The notes beneath the pieces are model-generated. The model was not told the origin of the DNA. It ran no database searches and worked only from the letters and a program-made list of their open reading frames with translations. Shown piece by piece: positions 48,984 through 59,098 of a stretch of DNA of 64,000 nt (positions are counted from its first letter, which is position 1; each line of letters starts with the position of its first letter). The position numbers were made by a program, and so were the translations under genes. This DNA comes from an uncultured Caulobacterales bacterium (lineage in GTDB: Bacteria > Pseudomonadota > Alphaproteobacteria > Caulobacterales > Maricaulaceae), in contig CALFUN010000008.1 in the NCBI GenBank assembly GCA_937929915.1, positions 1-64,000 of the forward strand. Reading direction: 5' to 3'.

Positions 48984-50501
48984 TTATGCGCGGCAGTTAT
49001 CTTTTATATATTGCCAATGCAGAGGCATAACGTCTGCGGCTTGTTTCGTTGCGTCAAATATATGCATAAGCCTGCGCTCGACTTCTTTTGAGTCCACGGT
49101 GTTGGTGATAGGGTGATAACCTTGAGCGTCCAATTTTTGGCCAAAAAATACAGCTAACCAGCTTGTTTCATTGAATAATTCATCATTATCTCTGAAAATT
49201 CGTCCATTAGTGCGATATAAATCCATTTTTGTTTGAAGGAATTCAGGTATCTCCATCGTGCGGCAATAATCCCAAAATGGCGAATCGTTACGCTTTGTAA
49301 GATGGTAGTGCAAAATCAGAAAATCACGTGTGCGCTCATATTCAATCAAGGTTGAGCGGTTAAAATGATCGACTTCCGCTGGCTCGATGCCTTTATAAGG
49401 AAAGAGTGTCATTAAGCGTGCCAAGCCAGATTGAATCAGGTGGATTGATGTGGATTCCAGCGGCTCCATGAAGCCAGCGGCAAGGCCGAAGGATACGACA
49501 TTCTTGTCCCAGAATTTTTTTCTGTGTCCAGTTGTAAACTTTATGTGCCGCGGCTCTGCAATCGGCTCACCATCGAGATTGTCGATTAAGATCTGTGTGG
49601 CTTCATCTTCAGACATATATTGACTGCAATAGACATGCCCATTGCCGACGCGGTGTTGCAAAGGAATACGCCATTGCCAACCAGCTTTATGCGCCGTGGC
49701 ACGCGTGTAAGGGATAGGCTCGCCAACACTTTCGCATGGGATAGCGACAGCTCGGTCGCAAGGTAGCCATTTTGACCAATCTGTATAGCCTGCTTTAAGG
49801 GTCTTTTCTATAAGAAGGCCTTTAAAACCCGAGCAATCAATAAAGAGATCACCTTCGATGTTTTGCCCGTTTTCAAGTGTGACGGATTCGACAAAGCCTG
49901 TTTCGCTATTTTGATGTGCCTCTACAACTTTGCCTTCAATCCGCTTCGTGCCATGATGTTCAGAAAACTCCCGCAGATATTTGGCATATAAAACAGCATC
50001 AAATTGAAAGGCATAAACAATCCGCTCTAGGACAGAGCGCTGCGCGCGAATAGGGCGCATGAATTTATCTTTTTTTGCGGCGGCGGATTGAATACAGAAA
50101 TCTTCAATATCAAGTTGGGCTTGCCCTCGCGCTTTCCTGCGAGCGTTTTCTTTGAGGACGAAATGGTGAAAGGCAACCCCTTCCATATCAATGCCATAAG
50201 ACCCGAACGGGTGGATATAGCTATCTCCGATCTGGCTCCAATTTACAAATTCAATGCCGAGTTTAAAAGTCGCATTGGTTTTTTTAACAAAGTCATTTTC
50301 ATCTAAACCGAGCATAGAATTAAAAGTTAGAATTTGCGGAATTGTCGCTTCGCCAACACTAATCGTGCCTATGGCTTCGGACTCGATAAGTGTGATATTG
50401 GCATATCCGTTTTTCAGGATACGGGAGAGGGTTGCTGCGCTCATCCATCCCGCTGTACCTCCGCCAATAATAATAATGTTTTTTATGCGTTTTTCTGACA
50501 T
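48984..50501 (-). CDS. Flavin-dependent tryptophan halogenase-family protein
   Basis: IIGGGTAGWMSAATLSRIL (FAD GxGxxG), GWQWRIPLQHRVGNGHVY (WxWxIP), FGLAAGFMEPLESTSIHLIQSGLARL. Confidence 0.93.
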   Translation of the reverse strand: MSEKRIKNIIIIGGGTAGWMSAATLSRILKNGYANITLIESEAIGTISVGEATIPQILTFNSMLGLDENDFVKKTNATFKLGIEFVNWSQIGDSYIHPFGSYGIDMEGVAFHHFVLKENARRKARGQAQLDIEDFCIQSAAAKKDKFMRPIRAQRSVLERIVYAFQFDAVLYAKYLREFSEHHGTKRIEGKVVEAHQNSETGFVESVTLENGQNIEGDLFIDCSGFKGLLIEKTLKAGYTDWSKWLPCDRAVAIPCESVGEPIPYTRATAHKAGWQWRIPLQHRVGNGHVYCSQYMSEDEATQILIDNLDGEPIAEPRHIKFTTGHRKKFWDKNVVSFGLAAGFMEPLESTSIHLIQSGLARLMTLFPYKGIEPAEVDHFNRSTLIEYERTRDFLILHYHLTKRNDSPFWDYCRTMEIPEFLQTKMDLYRTNGRIFRDNDELFNETSWLAVFFGQKLDAQGYHPITNTVDSKEVERRLMHIFDATKQAADVMPLHWQYIKDNCRA

Positions 50502-51003
50502 TATTAAAATCTTCCAGTAAAATTAAGCGTCGTAAAGTGTCAAGGTGAAGCCAAAATAGAAAATTCGGTTTCATGCGTTTGTAAAGGCTTCAAAAAAAGT
50601 CTGGCTATGGATTGCGTAAAGGTCGTCTTTTATCAAGCCTTAAAATGACACGGTGAAAGTAAACTGTGAATAATGTCACGGCAATAGTGAGTTGCATGTG
50701 CCGCCGATGATAAGGTTTTGTCATATCATTTAATCTGTAAATCATGCTGCTATAAAGCGTTATTATAGAGCATAATCTATGATAGGTTCTCATTCGGATG
50801 GGGTATCTAAAACAGAATCCTTCAAATGGAAATTTACGAATTTTTAGTGTTGCTATTTTGCAAGGGTTTATAATTTTATTCACGTAAATTTGTCGGTGTA
50901 AAAAATAATATATAAAAATCAATATCTTATGCGTTACCGGCTTACTGATAAAAAAACGTATGTGCTGATTGACAAAATTCTTGTCCCGTAAGAGAATAAG
51001 AAA

Positions 51004-51017
51004 TGACAACGATGTCA
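51004..51017. promoter_or_regulatory. Candidate LacI-type operator TGACAACGATGTCA (copy 1)
   Basis: Near-palindrome TGACA-ACGA-TGTCA with central CG; downstream of a plausible TTGACA-N17-GAGAAT promoter (50969-50997). Confidence 0.6.
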
Positions 51018-51152
51018 GATTATAAAATGATTGCAGAATAATTAGGGGATCTAAAACATAGCAATTTGTAGGATGAGTGCGCGGCACTTTATCTATGTAA
51101 TTCGGGATTACTATGTTTGGGCGAAACTAAAATAATAATGGGAGTTCTGAAA

Positions 51153-54100
51153 ATGGCGAGACCTAGCGAACGGCTTTGGCATGAAATTAAAGATAAGAAT
51201 AAAAAAATATTATTGATGGGCGGGACGGCGCTGATGGTCATCGCGGCCGCAAGTCCAGCATATGCGCAGCAAGTCGAAGACCAAAATACGCAAACTGAAA
51301 TTTCTGATGATGATGAAGTTATTGCATTTGGTATTCGGAGCAGTATCAAAAGTGCGCAAGACTTAAAGCAAAATGCCGACACATTTCTAGATGCGATTAC
51401 AGCCGAAGACATCGGGGCTTTATCAGATAGGTCTGTCGCAGAAGCTTTGCAGCGCGTACCTGGCGTATCCATTTCAAATTTCGCAGGACCCAATGACCCT
51501 GATCATTTCTCGATTGAGGGCAGCGGCGTTGTTATTCGGGGATTGTCTTTAACACGAAGTGAATTGAATGGCCGCGATATTTTCACAACAGGACTTGGCC
51601 GATCAATCGACTTTCAAGACTTCCCGTCTGAGCTTGTTAGCGCCATCGAAGTGTATAAGAACAATTCTGCGGACCAAATTGAAGGCGGTTTGTCGGGTAC
51701 AGTGAATCTTGTCACACGCAAGCCTTTCGATTCTCCTGGCCGTGTGATTGCGGGTGGTATCGAAGCTAATTACTCAGATTTACAAGACCAACAATTTGTG
51801 ACACCCGGCGGGTCGCTTTTATTGAGTGACCGTTGGTCTACGAAATATGGTGAGTTTGGCGCATTGGTAAGTGGCTCATTTTCTCGGATTGTCAGTGAGT
51901 CAAATGGCTCGCAAGTGGCTGTGGCAGCTTTCTCACCTCAGGGGCCCGTTCAAGATGGTATTATCGATGGTGTATTTGGTGGTGTGCTGCCCAATAACAT
52001 CCCAAATAGTGATTTCCAGATTGTAGGCGGCGGCGTTAGAAGCGAAGAACGCGAACGTGAGCGTTATGGCTTTAACGCCTCTTTGCAGTGGGAAAGCCCC
52101 GATGAGCGTACTGTTGCAACGGCAGAGTTTTTACGCACGGATGCGACATTGTCATGGTCTGAAAATGTGATTGAGTTGCAACGCGATGCATTTGCTCGGG
52201 ATAATAACCCGGGAGGAACGGGCGGTAATGCTGTGGCGATTGATGCTGCTGGCGCTGTATTTAACGTCAATGGCGGGCCTGGGCCGAATATCCAGATACC
52301 AACCGGCGGAACATTTTTAGAGCTTGACGAAAATGGTCAATTCCAAGCTGGCGTTATTACAACAGCAAATTCAGGTTGGCGCGGTACGGCTCCGCAAGCG
52401 CCGGGTTCATGCCCAGGCTTTGATTGTGGACAGCCTGGCAATGTGTTTAATACCCTCATTCAAGCCACACCTCTTTTGACGAATAATCGCGGCAGAGATG
52501 AGGATTCGGATGTTTCTAACTATACATTCAATGTTAAGCATGAGTTCTCGGATAGATTCCGCGGTGACTTCGATGCGCAATATATCCGCTCAAATAATGA
52601 AGTGTTTGACGGAGCGGCTGGTTTTACAGTCTTTGCCAATTCATTCTTGAATTTGAATGATGGCGGTGTACCTGATGTGCAATTTTTGCCAGGTGCAAAT
52701 GTTCAGCTAGGCGTTACAAATATCCTGCCAGATTCTCAGGGGAATTTAACACCAGAGCAGCAGGCTGATGTGAATGCATTTTTCACAAATCCAGATAATT
52801 TCTTCTTTAGAAGTACTCTAAGATTTATCGAAGATTCCGATACGGATGAAGTCGCGCTTGCCTCTAACTTTGAATATGATGTTGATAATGAATGGATAAC
52901 TGGCATCAAATTTGGCGGGCGTTATGCCGATAGAGATCAGCTTGCCAGAGCCACGGTTTTTGATTTTAGTTTTGTCAATGAAATTTTTGATGGTAGTACT
53001 CCGTTCTCAATTTCTGATCTGGCGAATTTAACCAATGATCCAAATAGTGCGGCTTTTGGCTTAGGGGCTGGAAACCTTGTTGAGACCTTTGATTTCAGAG
53101 GGCTCCAACGCGGTAATGTACCTAATCCGGGGGCATTTTTGTTTGCAGGTGATTTTTTCAGGTCAAATGGTAGTGTAGCCGGGTCTCCGCTACAGGCTGT
53201 TATTAATGAATTTAACAATCCTGGTCTTGGTAATGTATTTAATACTTTGGCTAATCGTAACTTCGCTGACGATGGGGTGAATGACATTATTCCCGGAACG
53301 CCGTTCAGGGAAGCCGAGGTAACGGATACTTCCGAAGAAATTTTCTCAGCTTACGCGCTTGCAAAATTTGAAAAGGGGCCGATTAACGGAAATATTGGTG
53401 TCAGATGGGTGCGTACAAATGTGACAACAACGGGTAACCAAGTGCAAGGCTTCCTTGTGCCTGTCACACAAGCCAATATTGATAGTGGCCAAGCGGCCGC
53501 GGATGCGGTGATTGGTACGCCGCTTGCGTGTCAAGATCCTGCAGGCCTACCAGATGATATTGATCTTGGTAATACTCAGGCGGGCCAAGCGTCTGCATTG
53601 TGCTCTCTGTCTATCGCCGAGCAGCAAGATGTTGTCACATTCTTGGATGGTAGCGTGCAGCCACTTACCACAACGAATGTCTCTAATCTTTTCTTGCCGA
53701 GCTTTAATGTGAAATATGATCTGGGGGACGGTAAACTCTTTAGATTTGCTGCATCACGCACAATCTTTAGGCCTGATTTCGGTCTTTTCAGAAACAATCA
53801 ATTTGTCAATCAAGATGATGACAATACGGGGGCGTTCCGCATCCGCGCCGATGGTGGTAATGCTTTCTTATCGCCAGTGTCATCTGTGAACCTTGATGGC
53901 TCATTTGAGTGGTATTTCTCTGATGCGGGTTCAGTAACGGCCTCTGCATTTTGGAAAAGACTGTCAAATGTTATTCAGCAAGGCGAAACTGTTGGGCCGC
54001 CTCTATCGGCGAATGGCATTACATTCGCAGATACAGAAATTATTGGCCCAGCAAATGTTGCATCTGGTAATATTCGTGGATTTGAACTGGCTTATCGTCA

Positions 54101-54629
54101 ATTCTATGATTTCTTACCGGGGCCGTTAAGAAATATCGGATTTGAAGGCACATATACTTTCGTAGATCAAAGTGCTATCCCGACAAATGCGCCGATTGCG
54201 AATGCGCCGGGCGGGGATGGCTTCTTTAATGATGCGGATGATATTTTTGGCGGAAATGCGGCCAATGCCTTTACAATTACAAATCTTGAAGGGTTATCGC
54301 GTCATACAATTAATGCGACAGCTATCTATGAAAATGAGACTTTGTCAGCGCGTTTAGCTTATAATTGGCGCTCTCGTTTCTTGCTCACCCAGCGTGATGT
54401 TGGCTCACCATTCCCGGCTTTGCCTGTGTTTAATGAAAGCCAAGGCTCATTGGATGGATCTATTTTTATAAATGTGACGGACAATGTTAAAGTGGGTATT
54501 CAGGCGGTTAATCTAACCAATCGTGTCATTGAAACATCTCAGCAAATTAATGAAGCTGGCGATGTTGCCCCGCGTTCATTCTTTACGAATGATCGACGCT
54601 TTGCCGCGGCGTTACGCTTTAACTTCTAA
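51153..54629 (+). CDS. TonB-dependent receptor (large, carbohydrate/halogenase-locus type)
   Basis: MARPSERLWHEIKDKNKKILLMGGTALMVIAAASPAYAQ signal; plug RVPGVSISNF...VVIRGLSLTRSELNGRDIF; ends RRFAAALRFNF. ATG 51153 with GGGAG upstream preferred; ORF track start 51117. Confidence 0.93.
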   Translation: MARPSERLWHEIKDKNKKILLMGGTALMVIAAASPAYAQQVEDQNTQTEISDDDEVIAFGIRSSIKSAQDLKQNADTFLDAITAEDIGALSDRSVAEALQRVPGVSISNFAGPNDPDHFSIEGSGVVIRGLSLTRSELNGRDIFTTGLGRSIDFQDFPSELVSAIEVYKNNSADQIEGGLSGTVNLVTRKPFDSPGRVIAGGIEANYSDLQDQQFVTPGGSLLLSDRWSTKYGEFGALVSGSFSRIVSESNGSQVAVAAFSPQGPVQDGIIDGVFGGVLPNNIPNSDFQIVGGGVRSEERERERYGFNASLQWESPDERTVATAEFLRTDATLSWSENVIELQRDAFARDNNPGGTGGNAVAIDAAGAVFNVNGGPGPNIQIPTGGTFLELDENGQFQAGVITTANSGWRGTAPQAPGSCPGFDCGQPGNVFNTLIQATPLLTNNRGRDEDSDVSNYTFNVKHEFSDRFRGDFDAQYIRSNNEVFDGAAGFTVFANSFLNLNDGGVPDVQFLPGANVQLGVTNILPDSQGNLTPEQQADVNAFFTNPDNFFFRSTLRFIEDSDTDEVALASNFEYDVDNEWITGIKFGGRYADRDQLARATVFDFSFVNEIFDGSTPFSISDLANLTNDPNSAAFGLGAGNLVETFDFRGLQRGNVPNPGAFLFAGDFFRSNGSVAGSPLQAVINEFNNPGLGNVFNTLANRNFADDGVNDIIPGTPFREAEVTDTSEEIFSAYALAKFEKGPINGNIGVRWVRTNVTTTGNQVQGFLVPVTQANIDSGQAAADAVIGTPLACQDPAGLPDDIDLGNTQAGQASALCSLSIAEQQDVVTFLDGSVQPLTTTNVSNLFLPSFNVKYDLGDGKLFRFAASRTIFRPDFGLFRNNQFVNQDDDNTGAFRIRADGGNAFLSPVSSVNLDGSFEWYFSDAGSVTASAFWKRLSNVIQQGETVGPPLSANGITFADTEIIGPANVASGNIRGFELAYRQFYDFLPGPLRNIGFEGTYTFVDQSAIPTNAPIANAPGGDGFFNDADDIFGGNAANAFTITNLEGLSRHTINATAIYENETLSARLAYNWRSRFLLTQRDVGSPFPALPVFNESQGSLDGSIFINVTDNVKVGIQAVNLTNRVIETSQQINEAGDVAPRSFFTNDRRFAAALRFNF

Positions 54630-54722
54630 CGCTGAAGGCTATGAATTGAAGGGGTTTGGTGAAATATCAAACCTCTCTCTTTTTAGGGTTTTGAAATAAC
54701 AGAGACCGCCTTTTAATAATAT

Positions 54723-54750
54723 AACCGCCACTCTGTTTGGCGGTTTTTTT
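54723..54750 (+). terminator. Rho-independent terminator
   Basis: AACCGCCA-CTCTGTT-TGGCGGTT-TTTTT. Confidence 0.8.
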
Positions 54751-55008
54751 ATCCTCTAAATTATAAGGGAGCGAGACAATGTGGCTTATGTCTTTTTTAT
54801 TGCAGGGGTTACGTTTTGACCTCTTACGCGGCATTGGGCGTGCGAAGTCCTAAGCTAGAAAATTGGTGAATCAGACTTTCATAGCGGCCAGGCTTGGTGG
54901 TCAATAGACATCAGGACGTGGATATGAAATGTTAAGACTGATGAAACAGGTACGATCATATGCAGGCGGGTCTGAAACCTTGACTGTTATGAGAGCGTAA
55001 ATATAATT

Positions 55009-55022
55009 TGACAACGATGTCA
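55009..55022. promoter_or_regulatory. Candidate LacI-type operator TGACAACGATGTCA (copy 2)
   Basis: 14/14 identical to 51004-51017; 46 bp upstream of the Gfo/Idh start and overlapping a TTGACA -35-like element. Confidence 0.6.
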
Positions 55023-55068
55023 TATTAGGTATCAAAGTTATAAAAGCATATTAAGAAGAAGAGACCGC

Positions 55069-56196
55069 ATGTTTGAAGGACAACGTGTAAAATTTGGTAT
55101 GGTCGGCGGAGGCCAAGGGGCCTTTATTGGAGATGTTCATCGTTTGGCGGCTCGGCTAGATGATAAGTTAGAGCTTGTCTGCGGTGTGTTCTCGCGTGAT
55201 TTGGAAAATTCGCGCGCAACCGGACAATTACTCGGTCTGGACCCAAAGCGTGTCTACGCAGATTATGAGACAATGATGCGAGAAGAGGCCGCGCGCGCCG
55301 AAAATGACCGTATGGAATTTGTGTCGATCGTGACACCAAATCATCTCCACTATCCTGTTGCTAAGGCGGCTCTGCTTGGCGGCTTTCATGTTTTAAGTGA
55401 TAAACCTGCGACCAAAGATTTAGAGCAAGCGGCGAGTCTTCGGGATATTGTAAAATCAACGCGGCGGATATTTGCCCTTACACATACATATCTTGGCTAC
55501 CCATTAATTACCCATGCGCGTGATTTAATTTCAAAGGGTGAATTGGGCGATATTCGAAAGGTTTTTGTCGAGTATCTCCAAGGGTGGCTCGCCAAAGATG
55601 TCAAGAATAAGCAAGCTGCATGGCGTATGGACCCTGAACGCTCTGGCAAATCTGGTTGTATGGCAGATATTGGGACACATGCGCATAACCTTGCCGAATA
55701 TGTCACCGCGGCGCGTATGACGCATGTGGCGGCTGATTTAAATATCTTTGGACAAGGCCGCCAGCTTGATGATGATGGCTCTGCTTTATTTCGAATGGAT
55801 GGTGATATTAAAGGTGTTTTGTCCGCGTCTCAGATTTGTACAGGATGTGAGAATGGGTTAAGTATCCGTGTCTTTGGAACGGAAGGCGGGCTCGAGTGGT
55901 CACATGAAAACCCGAACCGTATGATGCGTTATTATCATGACCGTCCTGTTGAGATTCTGACAGCAGCGCAGTCTTATCTACCAGATAATATTTCAGGGCG
56001 GTATCGTGTGCCTGCGGGGCATCCAGAAGGATATATCGAAGCTTTTGCGAATATATATCTCGAATTTGCAGAGGCCATCCGACAGGAAAAGGGGCTAAGC
56101 GCCTCTATTGATAATGCGGTACGCGGTATGGCCTTTATCGAGGCTTTAATTACGAGCCAAAATAATGGATCTGCATGGACGGAAATTGCATCATGA
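55069..56196 (+). CDS. Gfo/Idh/MocA family oxidoreductase
   Basis: KFGMVGGGQGAFIGDVHR, VSIVTPNHLHYPVAKAALLGGFHVLSDKPATKDLEQA, DIGTHAHNLAEYVT. Confidence 0.93.
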   Translation: MFEGQRVKFGMVGGGQGAFIGDVHRLAARLDDKLELVCGVFSRDLENSRATGQLLGLDPKRVYADYETMMREEAARAENDRMEFVSIVTPNHLHYPVAKAALLGGFHVLSDKPATKDLEQAASLRDIVKSTRRIFALTHTYLGYPLITHARDLISKGELGDIRKVFVEYLQGWLAKDVKNKQAAWRMDPERSGKSGCMADIGTHAHNLAEYVTAARMTHVAADLNIFGQGRQLDDDGSALFRMDGDIKGVLSASQICTGCENGLSIRVFGTEGGLEWSHENPNRMMRYYHDRPVEILTAAQSYLPDNISGRYRVPAGHPEGYIEAFANIYLEFAEAIRQEKGLSASIDNAVRGMAFIEALITSQNNGSAWTEIAS

Positions 56197-57245
56197 AAAC
56201 AATTAAAGGCCCCGGAATTTTTCTCGCGCAATTTATGGGGGATGCGCCATTTGATACATTAGAAAATGCCTGCCGCTGGATGGCCAAGGCGGGTTATAAG
56301 GGCGTGCAAATACCAACGGATAACCCGCTCTGTATTGACCTGAAAACTGCAGCTGAAAGCCAGACCTATTGCGATGATTATAAAGGCAAGATAGCTGAGT
56401 ATGGTTTGGAAATCACAGAGCTTTCAACGCATATTCAAGGGCAATTAGTTGCGGTGCATCCAGCTTATGACACGGCCTTTGATGCCTTCGCGCCAGAGCA
56501 TTTGCATGGCAAACCCGATGAGCGTCAACGCTGGGCAGTTGAGCAGGTGAAATTCGCTGCCAAAGCGTCCGAGCGTATGGGGCTTGCCAATAGTGTGAGC
56601 TTCCCGGGCGCGCTGGTCTGGCCCTTTATGTATCCATGGCCGCAACGGCCCGCTGGATTGGTTGAAGAAGGTTTTAAAGAACTGGCACGGCGCTGGCGGC
56701 CTATTCTGGATCATTATGAAGATTGCGGCGTGAATATTTGTTATGAAATTCATCCGGGTGAAGATATTCATGATGGTGTTACCTTTGAGAGATTTTTAGC
56801 GGAAGTTGATGGGCATGCGCGGTGTAATATACTTTACGACCCGAGCCATTTTATACTTCAACAACTCGATTATCTGGCGTTTATTGACCATTATCATGAC
56901 CGTATAAAAATGTTCCACGTTAAAGATGCTGAGTTCCTGCCCAATGGTAAATCGGGGGTGTATGGCGGGTATCAAGGCTGGGTGGAAAGACCGGGGCGCT
57001 TCCGCTCGCTCGGGGATGGACAAATTGATTTTAAAGGCATTTTCTCCAAATTAACCGCCTATGATTTTGATGGATGGGCGGTTGTCGAATGGGAATGTGC
57101 TTTGAAACATAACCAAGACGGGGCGCGCGAAGGGGCGAAATTTGTAAGCGATCATATTATCCGTGTCACCGATAAGGCGTTTGATGATTTTGCGGGCGGC
57201 AAGGCGGATGCTGAAACGAATAGAAAAATGCTAGGGTTAAGTTAG
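56193..57245 (+). CDS. Sugar phosphate isomerase/epimerase (xylose isomerase-like TIM barrel)
   Basis: GYKGVQIPTDNPLCIDL, NICYEIHPGEDIHDG, NILYDPSHF, IKMFHVKDAEF; ATG 56193 gives ATGA overlap with the upstream gene. Confidence 0.9.
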   Translation: MKTIKGPGIFLAQFMGDAPFDTLENACRWMAKAGYKGVQIPTDNPLCIDLKTAAESQTYCDDYKGKIAEYGLEITELSTHIQGQLVAVHPAYDTAFDAFAPEHLHGKPDERQRWAVEQVKFAAKASERMGLANSVSFPGALVWPFMYPWPQRPAGLVEEGFKELARRWRPILDHYEDCGVNICYEIHPGEDIHDGVTFERFLAEVDGHARCNILYDPSHFILQQLDYLAFIDHYHDRIKMFHVKDAEFLPNGKSGVYGGYQGWVERPGRFRSLGDGQIDFKGIFSKLTAYDFDGWAVVEWECALKHNQDGAREGAKFVSDHIIRVTDKAFDDFAGGKADAETNRKMLGLS

Positions 57246-57261
57246 CCAAGGGGGCTGTCAT

Positions 57262-58515
57262 ATGACAGGTAAAATTCGAATTAAATTATCTATCATGATG
57301 TTCCTTATGTATTTTATATGGGGGGCATGGTGGGTCACATTGGGCGCTTATATGAGCGCGCTTAATTTTGGCGATATTATCGGCAGGACTTACGCGACCC
57401 AAGGCGTTGCTGCGATCGTGTCCCCTCTATTTGTCGGTATGATTGCTGATAGGTATTTTTCGGCGCAAAAAGTTATGGGTATATTGCATCTTTTAGGGGC
57501 TGCATTTTTATTTTATATTTCCACCATTACTGGCAATAAGACGCTCTTTTACTTTGCGACATTGGGCTACATGCTAACTTTTATGCCGACCTTGGCCTTA
57601 TCTAATGCCATCGCATTTGGAGCTATGACGGATACGGTAAAAGAGTTTCCTGGCATTCGGGTGTTAGGGACAGTCGGCTGGATTGTTGCAGGGTTAAGTC
57701 TTAGCTTTATTATCTCAAAGCTTGTTTTACCAACTGGCGCGAGTTTAACGATTGAGCAAACAAACTGGCCAATCCGTTTGGCGGCAGTTGCGGCGATTAT
57801 TTTAGGCATGTTTTCTTTTACTTTGCCCGATACGCCCCCAGCTCTGCGCGGGAAGGCATTGCCGGGCATATCAGCTTTGCTTGGGCTGGATATATTTAAA
57901 CATGTAAAATCAAATGCCTTTTGGGTCTTTATCTTTGCTTCTTTATTGGTGTGTATCCCGCTGACATTTTATTACAGCTATACCAACACCTTCCTTGTAG
58001 AAAAAGGCACATCACATGCTGTCGCGCTTCAATCTCTCGGGCAAATGTCAGAGATTGCTTTCATGCTTTTATTGCCATTTTTCTTAGTCAGGTTTGGATT
58101 TAAATATGTCTTGCTAATTGGCATGTTGTGCTGGGCTTTACGCTATGTCCTCTTTGCATTTGGTTATGCGGGCGCAGATATTATTATGGTCATGGCGATT
58201 GGCGGTATTATCATTCACGGTTTGTGTTATGATTTATTCTTTGTCGCAGGGCAGATATATATTGATAAATCCATGCCCGCACAAACCCGCGCACGGGCGC
58301 AATCTTTCTTAACTCTTGTGACATTGGGCATAGGCTCTTTGGTGGGCGGAGAACTCGCAAATGCGATTGTTAATGCCAATACAAATGGCGGCGAGATTGA
58401 TTGGAAAACGGTTTGGTTAATTCCAGCTGTTCTGGCGGTTGTGATAGCGGTCGGGTTTGCTCTGACATTCCATGAAAAGAAAACCATGAAATTAGGAGGC
58501 GCGCATGACACATAA
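57262..58515 (+). CDS. MFS transporter, nucleoside:H+ symporter (NupG)-like family
   Basis: 12-TM protein starting KLSIMMFLMYFIWGAWWVTLGAYMS; AIVSPLFVGMIADRYFSAQKVMG. Confidence 0.85.
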   Translation: MTGKIRIKLSIMMFLMYFIWGAWWVTLGAYMSALNFGDIIGRTYATQGVAAIVSPLFVGMIADRYFSAQKVMGILHLLGAAFLFYISTITGNKTLFYFATLGYMLTFMPTLALSNAIAFGAMTDTVKEFPGIRVLGTVGWIVAGLSLSFIISKLVLPTGASLTIEQTNWPIRLAAVAAIILGMFSFTLPDTPPALRGKALPGISALLGLDIFKHVKSNAFWVFIFASLLVCIPLTFYYSYTNTFLVEKGTSHAVALQSLGQMSEIAFMLLLPFFLVRFGFKYVLLIGMLCWALRYVLFAFGYAGADIIMVMAIGGIIIHGLCYDLFFVAGQIYIDKSMPAQTRARAQSFLTLVTLGIGSLVGGELANAIVNANTNGGEIDWKTVWLIPAVLAVVIAVGFALTFHEKKTMKLGGAHDT

Positions 58516-59098
58516 GCTCACAGTTTCGCGCCGTGATGGACTTAAAGGCTTGCTAGCTATTTCAGCTATGGGGGCTTTGGCGGCCTGCCAACAACGACAA
58601 AATTCTGGTGAAACGGGAAAAGCGGCGCAAGCACAGCTAAAATATGCAGCCAAAGGCGCTTTTTTCGGCGCACACGAACTCGCTGTCCTATCAGCTATAG
58701 CGCAAACAATTATCCCGCAAACAGAGACGGGCGGAGCGATTGAAGCGGGCGTGCCTGACGATATACAAGACCTTGTGTCTGTATGGGGTGATGATAATTA
58801 TCGTCTTTATTGGCGCGAAGGTTTGGCGTCTGTTGCCGCAGATTTGCGCGGCATAGGCGGGCAAGATTTTGAAACATTATCAACGGCGCAACGGCTTAAT
58901 ACACTCAAAAAATATGATGCTCAAATTTATGCCAATCTAGCGGATCATCAGTTTTATCATGATATGAAAAGCACGGTTGGCACGGCTTACTATATGTCGG
59001 AATTAGGCGCGACGGAAGAGCTACATTATGAGCCTGTTCCCGGTGACTTTCGAGGCGATGTTTTATTTTCTGAAATTGGTAAAGCGTGGGCGACGTAA
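58505..59098 (+). CDS. Gluconate 2-dehydrogenase subunit 3-like protein, Tat/lipoprotein signal
   Basis: SRRDGLKGLLAISAMGALAACQQ; FFGAHELAVLSAIAQTIIPQTETGGAIEAGVPD...; directly precedes the GMC gene. Confidence 0.88.
   Translation: MTHKLTVSRRDGLKGLLAISAMGALAACQQRQNSGETGKAAQAQLKYAAKGAFFGAHELAVLSAIAQTIIPQTETGGAIEAGVPDDIQDLVSVWGDDNYRLYWREGLASVAADLRGIGGQDFETLSTAQRLNTLKKYDAQIYANLADHQFYHDMKSTVGTAYYMSELGATEELHYEPVPGDFRGDVLFSEIGKAWAT

Noticed and set aside
50605-51087. 160-aa minus-strand ORF between halogenase and TonB receptor
   Set aside because: AT-rich, no recognisable domain, and overlaps the promoter/operator region of the receptor; most likely non-coding.
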